Shown piece after piece: positions 1 to 6,827 of a DNA stretch of 12,898 bases. Positions within the stretch are counted from its first letter, which is position 1. Each line of letters begins with the position of its first letter. This DNA is from Gammaproteobacteria bacterium (GTDB taxonomy: Bacteria; Pseudomonadota; Gammaproteobacteria; Thiohalospirales; Thiohalospiraceae), in the NCBI GenBank assembly GCA_011322575.1, contig DRMK01000075.1, positions 1 through 12,898 of the forward strand. The letters run 5' to 3'. The position numbers were made by a program, and so were the translations under genes. The notes beneath the pieces are model-generated. The model saw only the letters and a list, made by a program, of their open reading frames with translations, did not search any database and had not been told where the DNA came from.

Positions 1-1
1 G

Positions 2-361
2 CTGTTCGAGGGGTGCGACGGCTACGGGGACGGGGAGCAGCGGCGCGACTTCATCCACGTGGAAGATGTCTGCGCGGTCAATCTGTGGTTTCTGGAGCAT
101 CCTGCGCAAAGCGGGATCTTCAACCTGGGTACCGGGCGGAGCCAGAGCTTCAACGAGGTGGCCAGGGCGGTGATCGACTTCCACGGCAGCGGGGAGATCG
201 AGTACATCCCGTTTCCGGAGCAGCTGCGCGGGCGCTACCAGAGCTACACCGAGGCCGATATCTCCGCCCTGCGCGAAGCCGGTTACGACCGGCCGTTCAT
301 GGGTGTGCGGGAGGGGGTGCGCAGCTACCTGGAGTGGCTGGTCGGGAACGGCACCGGGTAG
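2..361 (+). CDS. hldD: ADP-L-glycero-D-manno-heptose 6-epimerase, C-terminal part (5' end outside window)
   Basis: HldD is a cytoplasmic NADP-dependent short-chain epimerase. It converts ADP-D-glycero-beta-D-manno-heptose to the L-glycero form, the last step in making the heptose donor for the LPS inner core. Only the last 119 codons are in the window, open from base 2 to a TAG at 359-361. The visible part matches the E. coli HldD C-terminus almost throughout: RRDFIHVEDV, VNLWFLE, GIFNLGTGR, the IEYIPFP...LRGRYQ stretch and the closing AGYDRPF...EGV..Y..WL. The Rossmann glycine motif and the catalytic Tyr/Lys lie upstream and cannot be checked. A GTG at 59 would give a spurious 100-residue start inside the conserved region, so it is not the real start. 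The gene runs toward pnp, and 77 bases separate their stop codons. The identification is firm; completeness is unknown. Confidence 0.95.
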   Translation: MFEGCDGYGDGEQRRDFIHVEDVCAVNLWFLEHPAQSGIFNLGTGRSQSFNEVARAVIDFHGSGEIEYIPFPEQLRGRYQSYTEADISALREAGYDRPFMGVREGVRSYLEWLVGNGTG

Positions 362-438
362 CGCGACAGGGAAGATCCCCTACGATTTTCGGTTCGACTC
401 CCGCGGCTGCATGGGCCGGGGAAGACCGTTTAACCCCG
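362..438. other. Convergent hldD/pnp spacer with T-loop-like sequence and imperfect hairpin
   Basis: This 77-base spacer lies between two stop codons. Bases 391-404 read like the T-loop and 3' T-stem of a tRNA or tmRNA (GGTTCGACTCCCGC). They are followed by GGCT-GCA rather than a true acceptor stem plus CCA. Overlapping it, CCC (400-402), a bulged G, then CGGC (404-407) can pair with GCCGGGG (415-421), a 7-bp stem with a 7-base loop. Neither strand has a convincing U-tract after it, so it is at most a weak bidirectional terminator. A 4-bp GGGA/TCCC hairpin at 369-379 is weaker still. No gene is seen here. Confidence 0.4.
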
Positions 439-2532
439 CTATTCGTCGTCCCCCACCGCTTTCATGCTGAGCCGGATACGGCCCTGCTTGTCCACCTCGA
501 GAACCTTGACCTTTATGATATCCCCCTCCGAGAGGGTGTCGCTGACATTCTGCACCCTTTCATTGGAGATCTGGGAGATGTGCACCAGACCATCTTTGCC
601 GGGCAGGATGGTGACGAAGGCGCCGAAGTCCATCAGCTTGACCACCTTGCCCTCATAGACCTGCCCCACCTCCACATCGGCGGTAATCTGCTCGATACGG
701 CGCAGCGCCTCCTGGCCGGCGGAGCTGTCCACGGAGGCGATCTTCACGGTACCGTCGTCGCTGATGTCTATGACGGCCCCGGTCTCCTCGGTGATGGCGC
801 GGATGGTGGCACCACCCTTGCCGATCACGTCGCGGATCTTCTCGGGGTTGATCTTGATGGTGATATAGCGCGGCGCGTAGTCGGACATCTCGGCGCGCGG
901 GGCGCTGATCACCTGGTCCATGGCCCGCAGGATATGGTTGCGCCCCTCGTTGGCCTGGGCCAGGGCCTGCTGCATGATCTCCCGGGTGATGCCGTCGATC
1001 TTGATATCCATTTGCAGGGCCGTCACCCCGCTGGCGGTACCGGCCACCTTGAAGTCCATGTCCCCCAGGTGATCCTCGTCCCCCAGGATGTCAGTGAGCA
1101 CCGCGAACCTCTCCCCCTCCTTGATCAGTCCCATGGCGATTCCGGCCACCGAGGCCTTGATGGGCACCCCGGCATCCATCAGGGCAAGGCTGGTACCGCA
1201 CACCGAGGCCATGGAGCTGGAGCCGTTGGACTCGGTGATCTCCGACACTACCCGTATGGAGTAGGGGAACTCGTCACTGCCGGGCATCACTGCCGCGATC
1301 CCGCGCTTGGCCAGGCGGCCATGTCCGATCTCGCGGCGCTTGGGGCTGCCCATGAAGCCGGTTTCACCCACGCTGTAGGGGGGGAAGTTGTAGTGCAGCA
1401 TGAAGGACTCCCGGCGCTCGCCCTCGATGGCGTCGATCAGCTGGGCGTCCCGCTCGGTGCCCAGGGTGGCCACCACCAGGGCCTGGGTCTCGCCGCGGGT
1501 GAACAGGGCGGAGCCATGGGTGCGCGGCAGCACTCCCACCTGGATATCCAGGTTGCGCACGGTCCTGGTGTCCCGCCCGTCGATACGCGGCTCCCCCGCC
1601 AGGATCCGCTCGCGCACGATGCGCTTCTCCAGATCGGAGATGGCCTCCTTTACCTGCTCGGGGGTGTAGCCGTTGCCGCTCTCCTCGTCCGCCAGCTTCT
1701 CCACCACCGCCCTGCGGATCTCCGTCAAACGGGCGTACCGCTCCTGCTTTTGCTGGATGCGGTAGGCCTCCTCAATGCTCGCCGCGCACTCCGCGGCCAC
1801 CGCCCCGTGCAAAGCCTCGTCCCGGGACGGAGGCTGCCACTCCCATACGGGCTTGCCCGCCTCCGCCTGCAACTCGCGGATGGCGTCGATGGCCACCTGC
1901 AGCTGTTCGTGGCCATACATCACCGCCCCCAGCATAACCTCCTCGGGCAGCTCCCGCGCCTCCGACTCCACCATCAGCACGGCGTTCGCGGTCCCCGCCA
2001 CCACCAGATCCAGGGATGACTCCTTGAGCTGGTCCATGGTGGGATTGAGCAGATACTCGCCATTCAGATAACCCACCCGCGCCGCCCCCAGCGGGCCCTT
2101 GAAGGGCACGCCCGACAGGGCCAGCGCCGCCGAGGCGCCGATCAGGGAGGGGATGTCGGGGTCGATCTGGGGATCAAGGGAGAGCACCGTGCAGATCACC
2201 TGCACCTCGTTGGTGAACCCCTTGGGAAACAGCGGCCGGAGCGGGCGATCTATCAGCCGGGAGGTGAGCGTCTCCTTCTCGCTGGGGCGCCCTTCGCGCT
2301 TGAAGAAACCGCCGGGGATCTTGCCTGCCGCGTAGGTGCGCTCCTGGTAGTTTACGGTAAGCGGAAAGAAGTCACGCCCCTCCACCGACTCCTGGTGGGC
2401 GACGGCGGTTACCAGCACCACCGTATCGCCCATGGCCACCTTGACCGCGCCGCTGGCCTGCCGGGCGATCTGCCCGGTCTCCAGGCTGACCAGTTGATTT
2501 CCGTAGTTAAACTCTTTTCTGACAAGGGTCAC
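439..2532 (-). CDS. pnp: Polyribonucleotide nucleotidyltransferase (PNPase)
   Basis: PNPase is a trimeric 3'-5' phosphorolytic exoribonuclease of the RNA degradosome; it releases nucleoside diphosphates and can add tails. The protein has about 697 residues (E. coli 711): two RNase PH cores (about 10-140 and 320-540) joined by a helical domain, a KH domain with GKGG near 571-574, and a C-terminal S1 domain near 620-690. The metal-binding acidic cluster GDEDHLGDMDF is present, with Asp near 485 and 491. It ends MKAVGDDE, without a long tail. Start choice: a TTG at 2538 abuts the Shine-Dalgarno GAGGAG and is too close to it, whereas the GTG at 2532 sits 6 bases beyond GAGGAG and gives M-TLVRKEF, aligned with the family. 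It follows rpsO by 45 bases and is probably cotranscribed. The spacer lacks the stem-loop seen before E. coli pnp. Confidence 0.97.
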   Translation of the reverse strand: MTLVRKEFNYGNQLVSLETGQIARQASGAVKVAMGDTVVLVTAVAHQESVEGRDFFPLTVNYQERTYAAGKIPGGFFKREGRPSEKETLTSRLIDRPLRPLFPKGFTNEVQVICTVLSLDPQIDPDIPSLIGASAALALSGVPFKGPLGAARVGYLNGEYLLNPTMDQLKESSLDLVVAGTANAVLMVESEARELPEEVMLGAVMYGHEQLQVAIDAIRELQAEAGKPVWEWQPPSRDEALHGAVAAECAASIEEAYRIQQKQERYARLTEIRRAVVEKLADEESGNGYTPEQVKEAISDLEKRIVRERILAGEPRIDGRDTRTVRNLDIQVGVLPRTHGSALFTRGETQALVVATLGTERDAQLIDAIEGERRESFMLHYNFPPYSVGETGFMGSPKRREIGHGRLAKRGIAAVMPGSDEFPYSIRVVSEITESNGSSSMASVCGTSLALMDAGVPIKASVAGIAMGLIKEGERFAVLTDILGDEDHLGDMDFKVAGTASGVTALQMDIKIDGITREIMQQALAQANEGRNHILRAMDQVISAPRAEMSDYAPRYITIKINPEKIRDVIGKGGATIRAITEETGAVIDISDDGTVKIASVDSSAGQEALRRIEQITADVEVGQVYEGKVVKLMDFGAFVTILPGKDGLVHISQISNERVQNVSDTLSEGDIIKVKVLEVDKQGRIRLSMKAVGDDE

Positions 2533-2577
2533 TTGCAACTCCTCAAAAGGGGGTGATGGTGGAAAGGCGCGGATGAT

Positions 2578-2847
2578 CTAGCGGCGCAGGCCGAGGCGGC
2601 TGATCAGGGTGCGGTAGCGCTCCATGTCCTTTCTCTTCAGGTAGTCCAGCAGCTTGCGGCGCTGGCTCACCATGCGCAGCAGCCCGCGGCGGGAATGGTG
2701 ATCGTGGATATGCTTCTTGAAGTGCGCGGAGAGATCCTCGATGCGCGCCGTGAGCAGGGCCACCTGTACCTCCGGGGACCCGGTATCGTTCTCGCCGCGC
2801 TGGAACTCCTTGACGATTCCGGACTTGGCTTCGGCATTCAATGACAT
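2578..2847 (-). CDS. rpsO: 30S ribosomal protein S15
   Basis: S15 binds the central domain of 16S rRNA early in 30S assembly and helps form intersubunit bridges. The product is 89 residues, the usual length. It shows the family motifs GSPEVQVALLTARI, LSAHFKKHIHDHHSRRGL and the C-terminal QRRKLLDYLK...RY..LI..LGLR, rich in Arg and Lys. The ATG at 2847 follows a GGGAG Shine-Dalgarno (2858-2862) with 10 bases between, slightly long. The gene lies between truB and pnp as in E. coli, and the 187-base gap upstream makes an independent promoter likely. In E. coli S15 represses its own translation through a leader pseudoknot; here the leader can pair across part of the ribosome site (separate entry), which would fit similar control but is inferred. 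Confidence 0.98.
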   Translation of the reverse strand: MSLNAEAKSGIVKEFQRGENDTGSPEVQVALLTARIEDLSAHFKKHIHDHHSRRGLLRMVSQRRKLLDYLKRKDMERYRTLISRLGLRR

Positions 2848-2857
2848 GAACTGTTGA

Positions 2858-2886
2858 CTCCCAATATTGCCTGTAGGACCGATTGG
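2858..2886 (-). promoter_or_regulatory. rpsO leader stem overlapping the ribosome binding site (putative S15 operator)
   Basis: In the mRNA sense, CCAAT (2882-2886) can pair with ATTGG (2861-2865) around a 16-base loop. The last two G of that arm are the first two bases of the GGGAG Shine-Dalgarno (2858-2862), so folding would compete with ribosome binding. The leader also carries the 7-base direct repeat TACAGGC twice. Translational autoregulation by S15 is known in E. coli and other bacteria with varied RNA structures; assigning that role here is inference from position only. Confidence 0.3.
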
Positions 2887-2908
2887 CGAACGGCCTGTAA
2901 AACGGTGT

Positions 2909-2938
2909 ATTGTAACTTCAACTGTCCCGCGGGGACAA
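2909..2938 (-). promoter_or_regulatory. Candidate sigma-70 promoter for rpsO-pnp
   Basis: On the minus strand a -35-like TTGTCC (2933-2938) and a -10-like TACAAT (2909-2914, one mismatch to TATAAT) are separated by 18 bases. Transcription would start near 2902, giving a leader of about 55 bases before rpsO. The -35 box overlaps an inverted repeat TGTCCC/GGGACA. It sits in the 187-base truB-rpsO gap, where E. coli also has an rpsO promoter. A second hairpin-capable GC stretch (GGGGC/GCCCC, 2942-2959) lies just upstream with no U-tract, so readthrough from truB is not obviously blocked. Confidence 0.45.
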
Positions 2939-3034
2939 GCTGGGGCGCGGGCAAGCCCCGATATTTCATCCGGCCGTCAACATCGCAAACCGGCGGTGTC
3001 GGTATTGGCCCGGTAACAACAATATATATTGCAT

Positions 3035-3958
3035 TCAGCTTGGCGAGGCGCTGAGCAGGCGCTTGGGAGCAACACGCCCGTCCTCCTGGACGGTTCCCAC
3101 TCCCAGAAAACGCCCTTCACCACCATATATCCGCACCCATCCTTCGGCAGAGACGCGCGGAACGAACACCGGTTGTCCCTTGCAGAAGTAGTGGGCCGTC
3201 TCCCGCGGTAGCGTAACGGCTGGCCGGTCGGCCAGCGCGCTCTCAATCGGCAGCAGTAGCCCGTCCAGCGCCTCCAGCCCTTGCGCAGCCTCGCGCTCGA
3301 GCCGTTCCATGGTGACCGACCTCTCCAGCTCGAACGGTCCCGCACTGGTGCGGACCAGCCCGCCCAGATGGGCGCAGCTGCCCAGCGCGGCGCCAATCTC
3401 CTCCGCCAGGGTGCGTACATAGGTTCCCTTGGAACAGAGGATCTCCACCTCAATCTCGTCATCCGCAAATCCCAGCAGCTCGAGCCGGTAAATGGTGACG
3501 CTTCGTGGCTTGCGCTCTACCTCCACTCCCTGACGCGCAAGTTTGTACAGGGGCTGCCCCTGATGCTTGAGGGCGGAGTGCATGGGCGGAATCTGTCGAA
3601 TATCGCCCGTGAAACGCGCAAGCACCTCGCGTATCTGCTCTTCCCGGAGCTCGGGAACGGGACAGCGCTCGATAACCTCTCCCTCGGCATCGGCGCTACT
3701 GGTGCGCACGCCCAGCTTGATGGTTCCGCGGTAGCCCTTGTCGGCATCCAGCAGAAAGGCGGACATCTTGGTGGCCTCCCCGAGACAGATGGGCAGCACG
3801 CCGCTGGCCATGGGATCCAGGTTGCCGGTGTGCCCCGCCTTGCGCGCCCGGAACAACCGTTTGACCTTCTGCAGCGCCTGGTTGGAGGTGATGCCGTGCG
3901 GTTTGTCCAGCAGCAGGATCCCGTTTACCGGGCGCCCCTTGTTACGACGTCTGTTCAT
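3035..3958 (-). CDS. truB: tRNA pseudouridine(55) synthase
   Basis: TruB isomerises U55 to pseudouridine in the T-loop of elongator and initiator tRNAs and also acts as a tRNA folding chaperone. The 307-residue protein matches the bacterial family in length. It carries VNGILLLDKPHGITSNQAL near residues 11-29 and the catalytic motif GHTGNLDPMASGVLP with the nucleophilic Asp at position 48, as in E. coli. GYRGTIKLGVRT, PPMHSALK and CSKGTYVRTLAEEIG follow, then a small C-terminal PUA-like domain containing VRIYGGEGRFLGVG. Its ATG overlaps the rbfA stop codon in an ATGA (3955-3958), so it is translationally coupled to rbfA. After its TGA a 187-base gap leads to rpsO. Confidence 0.97.
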   Translation of the reverse strand: MNRRRNKGRPVNGILLLDKPHGITSNQALQKVKRLFRARKAGHTGNLDPMASGVLPICLGEATKMSAFLLDADKGYRGTIKLGVRTSSADAEGEVIERCPVPELREEQIREVLARFTGDIRQIPPMHSALKHQGQPLYKLARQGVEVERKPRSVTIYRLELLGFADDEIEVEILCSKGTYVRTLAEEIGAALGSCAHLGGLVRTSAGPFELERSVTMERLEREAAQGLEALDGLLLPIESALADRPAVTLPRETAHYFCKGQPVFVPRVSAEGWVRIYGGEGRFLGVGTVQEDGRVAPKRLLSASPS

Positions 3959-4326
3959 CGGTGCAATTTGCGGTCTGAAGCTACCGCCGCATCGATCAGG
4001 GCGCTCAGCTCTGCACCCTGCTCGACGGAGGTGTCATACTCGAAACGTAGCTTGGGGACGGTGCGCAGGCGCATGCGGCGCCCGAGCACACCGCGCAATA
4101 TTCCCGCGGAGCGGTTGAGAATTTCGACGCTGGTGCGGCGCGCTTCGGCATCACCCGAGAGCAGTGTCACAAAGATGCGGGCGTGTGAGAGATCGCGGCT
4201 TACCCTGGCGTCCACCACGGTTACCAGGCCAAGCCGGGGGTCCTTCACCTCTTCGCGGATGAGACCGGCCAGCTCGCGCTGCAGCTGCTCTCCTATGCGG
4301 CGGGTACGATCGAACTCTCTGGGCAC
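3955..4326 (-). CDS. rbfA: 30S ribosome-binding factor A
   Basis: RbfA is a small KH-fold protein that binds immature 30S subunits near 16S helix 1 and supports late processing of the 5' end and cold growth. Conserved features are REFDRTRRIGEQLQREL, the KDPRLGLVTV strand, SRDLSHARIFV, and AGILRGVLGRRMRLRTVPKLRFEYD, giving 123 residues from the GTG. Start choice: a TTG at 4332 overlaps the infB stop (TTGA), but the GTG at 4326 gives M-PREFDR, which lines up with the M-AKEFGR start of E. coli RbfA. I prefer the GTG, though TTG remains possible. No clear Shine-Dalgarno is visible, so translation probably depends on coupling to infB. It ends in a 4-base overlap with truB. It is slightly shorter than the E. 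coli protein because the acidic C-terminal tail is absent. Confidence 0.95.
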   Translation of the reverse strand: MPREFDRTRRIGEQLQRELAGLIREEVKDPRLGLVTVVDARVSRDLSHARIFVTLLSGDAEARRTSVEILNRSAGILRGVLGRRMRLRTVPKLRFEYDTSVEQGAELSALIDAAVASDRKLHR

Positions 4327-4328
4327 GG

Positions 4329-6815
4329 TCAATCTATCTTGCGGGCAACCTGTACCCGTTCATAAACTTCGATCTGGTCACCGATGCGCACATCGTCGTA
4401 ATTCTTCACGCCGATACCGCACTCCAGCCCCTGCTTGACCTCGTTGACATCCTCCTTGAAGCGGCGCAGGGACTCCAGCTCCCCTTCGAAGATGACGATG
4501 TTGTCCCGCAATACGCGGATGGGGTTGTTGCGCCTGACCACCCCCTCGGTGACCATGCATCCGGCAATCGCCCCAATCTTGGGGGCGCGGAACACGTCGC
4601 GCACCTCGGCCAGGCCGATGATCTCCTCCTTGAACTCTGGCGCAAGCATGCCGCTCATGGCTTGTTTGATTTCGTCGATGAGATCGTAGATCACGCTGTA
4701 GTAACGAATCTCCACCCCCTCCTCCCGTGCCATGGCGCGGGTGCCTGCCTCGGCGCGCACGTTGAAACCGATGATCACCGCGCTGGAGGCCAGTGCCAGG
4801 TTTACGTCCGATTCGGTGATGCCGCCCACGCCGCTGGAGATGGTGTTGACACGCACCTCGTCGGTGGAGAGCTTGGTCAGGGCATCGGCTATGGCCTCCA
4901 CCGACCCCTGTACGTCTGCCTTCAGCACCACGTTCAAGGTGTGGACTTGACCTTCTTCCATCTGCGCGAACATGTTCTCCAGCTTGGCAGCCCGCTGGCG
5001 CGCCAGCTTGATCTCCCGGAACTTGCCCTGCCGGAACAACGCCACCTCGCGCGCCTTGCGCTCGTTGGCAACCACCAGTGCCTCGTCACCGGCATTGGGG
5101 GTGCCGGACAGCCCCAGAATCTCCACCGGTATAGATGGCCCCGCCTTCTCAATGGATTTGCCATTTTCGTCCAGCATGGCGCGCACGCGGCCATACTCCT
5201 GGCCTGCCAGCAGCACGTCTCCCTTGTGTAGGGTGCCTTTCTGCACCAGCAGCGAGGCCACGGCACCGCGGCCGCGATCCAGGCGTGACTCAATGATTAC
5301 CCCGTGCGCCGGACCCTCCCTGGTGGCCTTCAGTTCCAGAACCTCGGCCTGCAGCAGGATCCCCTCCAGCAGGTCGTCCACGCCCTGGCCGGTCTTGGCG
5401 GAGACGTTGACGAACATGGTATCGCCGCCCCACTCCTCGGGAATGACCTCCAGCTGGGAGAGTTCATTCTTCACCCGGTCCGGATCCGCCTCCGGTTTGT
5501 CGATCTTGTTCACCGCCACGATCACCGGCACCTCGGCCGCCCTGGCGTGCTCGATGGCCTCCTTGGTCTGCGGCATCACCCCGTCGTCCGCGGCGACCAC
5601 CAGCACGATGATGTCGGTCACGCTGGCGCCGCGGGCCCGCATGGCGGTAAACGCCGCATGGCCGGGGGTGTCGAGGAAGGTGATGGTGCCACCTTCGATG
5701 TCCACATGATAGGCGCCGATGTGCTGGGTGATTCCACCCGCCTCGCCCGAAGTGACCTTCGATTTGCGGATATAGTCCAGCAGGGAGGTTTTGCCGTGAT
5801 CCACGTGGCCCATGATGGTCACCACCGGCGGGCGCGCCTCCTCCTCGCCGGCGGTTGCCTCCGCGCCCAGCGCCAGCTCATCCTCGATACTGCTCTCCTT
5901 GCGGAGGATGGCCTTGTGGCCCATCTCCTCCACCACGATGGCGGCGGTGTCCTGATCCAGCATCTGGTTGATGGTCACCATGGAGCCCATCTTCATCAGC
6001 TCCTTGATTACCTCCGCAGCCTTTACCGACATGCGCTGCGCCAGATCGGCGACGGTGATGGCCTCGGGAACCACCACCTCCCGCACTATCGGGCCAACCG
6101 GTTTCTCGAAGCCATGCTGGGGCGCCGCCGCCTTCACCGCGACCCGGCTCGCCTTCTTTTTCCGGGACGGGCGCGCGGCACGGCGGCCTTCGTCGGACAG
6201 ACCCAGCTTGCCATGCTTGTCCCGTTTCTCCTCGCGGCGCGGCGCAGGCTTGGTCTTCGCCTTCTTCTCTTCCGCCTCCCCGCGTCGCTGCGCCCTCTTT
6301 TCCTCTCTGCGGGCCGGGGGCTCCGCAGGTCCCGCCGCCGGTGGAGCGGCAGCCGCGCGCTTCTCCTCCTCGGCCTTTCTGGCCGCCTCTTCGCGGCGGC
6401 GCGCCTCCTCCTTGCGCGCCTCTTCCTCGCGGCGGCGCGCCTCCTCGGCGGCCTCGCGCTCGGCCCGCTCCAGCTCCAGGCGCCGGGATTCCTCCTCCAT
6501 CACCACACTGCGCTTTACGTAAGTGCGTTTCTTGCGCACCTCGACGGTGACGGTTTTGGCCGAAGCACCGCGCCCTGCGCCGAGCTTGACCTCACTGACA
6601 CTTTTGCGTTTCAGGGTGACCCGTTTGGGGGCTGCCCCCGGCTTGGCGGCACCGTGTTTGCTGCGCAGGTAGCTCAGCAGCTTCTGCTTGTCCTCATCGC
6701 TGATGAGGCTGTCGGCCTGCAGGGTGGCGACACCGGCCTCCTGAAGCTGCTCCAGGAGCCGCTCGACCGGGATACCCACCGTTCTGGCAAACTCATCGAC
6801 ACTCACTTCGGCCAT
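4329..6815 (-). CDS. infB: Translation initiation factor IF-2
   Basis: IF2 is the initiation GTPase that recruits fMet-tRNA to the 30S subunit and promotes subunit joining. The 828-residue protein is somewhat shorter than E. coli IF2 (890). In order: an IF2_N domain (about 1-52), a highly charged Arg/Glu/Lys/Ala linker (about 105-230, probably a long helix) that contains a repeated EEARRREE-type block, a second IF2_N domain (about 248-300), and the GTPase domain. The GTPase motifs are GHVDHGKT (336-343), GGITQHIGA (360-368), DTPGH (382-386), NKID (436-439) and SAK (472-474). Domains II and III and the fMet-tRNA-binding C2 domain follow, ending ARKID. The ATG at 6815 follows AGGGAGA. It begins 12 bases after the nusA stop and overlaps the TTG candidate start of rbfA. 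The initiator tRNA it binds is encoded about 2.1 kb upstream of it, at the operon head. Confidence 0.98.
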   Translation of the reverse strand: MAEVSVDEFARTVGIPVERLLEQLQEAGVATLQADSLISDEDKQKLLSYLRSKHGAAKPGAAPKRVTLKRKSVSEVKLGAGRGASAKTVTVEVRKKRTYVKRSVVMEEESRRLELERAEREAAEEARRREEEARKEEARRREEAARKAEEEKRAAAAPPAAGPAEPPARREEKRAQRRGEAEEKKAKTKPAPRREEKRDKHGKLGLSDEGRRAARPSRKKKASRVAVKAAAPQHGFEKPVGPIVREVVVPEAITVADLAQRMSVKAAEVIKELMKMGSMVTINQMLDQDTAAIVVEEMGHKAILRKESSIEDELALGAEATAGEEEARPPVVTIMGHVDHGKTSLLDYIRKSKVTSGEAGGITQHIGAYHVDIEGGTITFLDTPGHAAFTAMRARGASVTDIIVLVVAADDGVMPQTKEAIEHARAAEVPVIVAVNKIDKPEADPDRVKNELSQLEVIPEEWGGDTMFVNVSAKTGQGVDDLLEGILLQAEVLELKATREGPAHGVIIESRLDRGRGAVASLLVQKGTLHKGDVLLAGQEYGRVRAMLDENGKSIEKAGPSIPVEILGLSGTPNAGDEALVVANERKAREVALFRQGKFREIKLARQRAAKLENMFAQMEEGQVHTLNVVLKADVQGSVEAIADALTKLSTDEVRVNTISSGVGGITESDVNLALASSAVIIGFNVRAEAGTRAMAREEGVEIRYYSVIYDLIDEIKQAMSGMLAPEFKEEIIGLAEVRDVFRAPKIGAIAGCMVTEGVVRRNNPIRVLRDNIVIFEGELESLRRFKEDVNEVKQGLECGIGVKNYDDVRIGDQIEVYERVQVARKID
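6391..6446 (-). repeat. In-frame 20-bp direct repeat in the IF2 linker
   Basis: An identical 20-base stretch occurs at 6391-6410 and again at 6427-6446, a period of 36 bases or 12 codons. It lies inside infB and encodes part of a repeated Glu/Ala/Arg block. The repeat sits in the charged linker between the two IF2_N domains, which is known to vary in length between species. It most likely reflects low-complexity codon use or a local duplication rather than a mobile element. Confidence 0.6.
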
Positions 6816-6827
6816 TGGTCTCTCCCT

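Noticed and set aside
13..2019. 668-codon open frame on the plus strand across hldD and opposite pnp
   Set aside because: It crosses hldD in another frame and then runs antisense to pnp; low-complexity composition and no family resemblance.
3281..4438. 385-codon plus-strand frame opposite truB and rbfA
   Set aside because: Shadow of the two real genes, with no ribosome site or domain.
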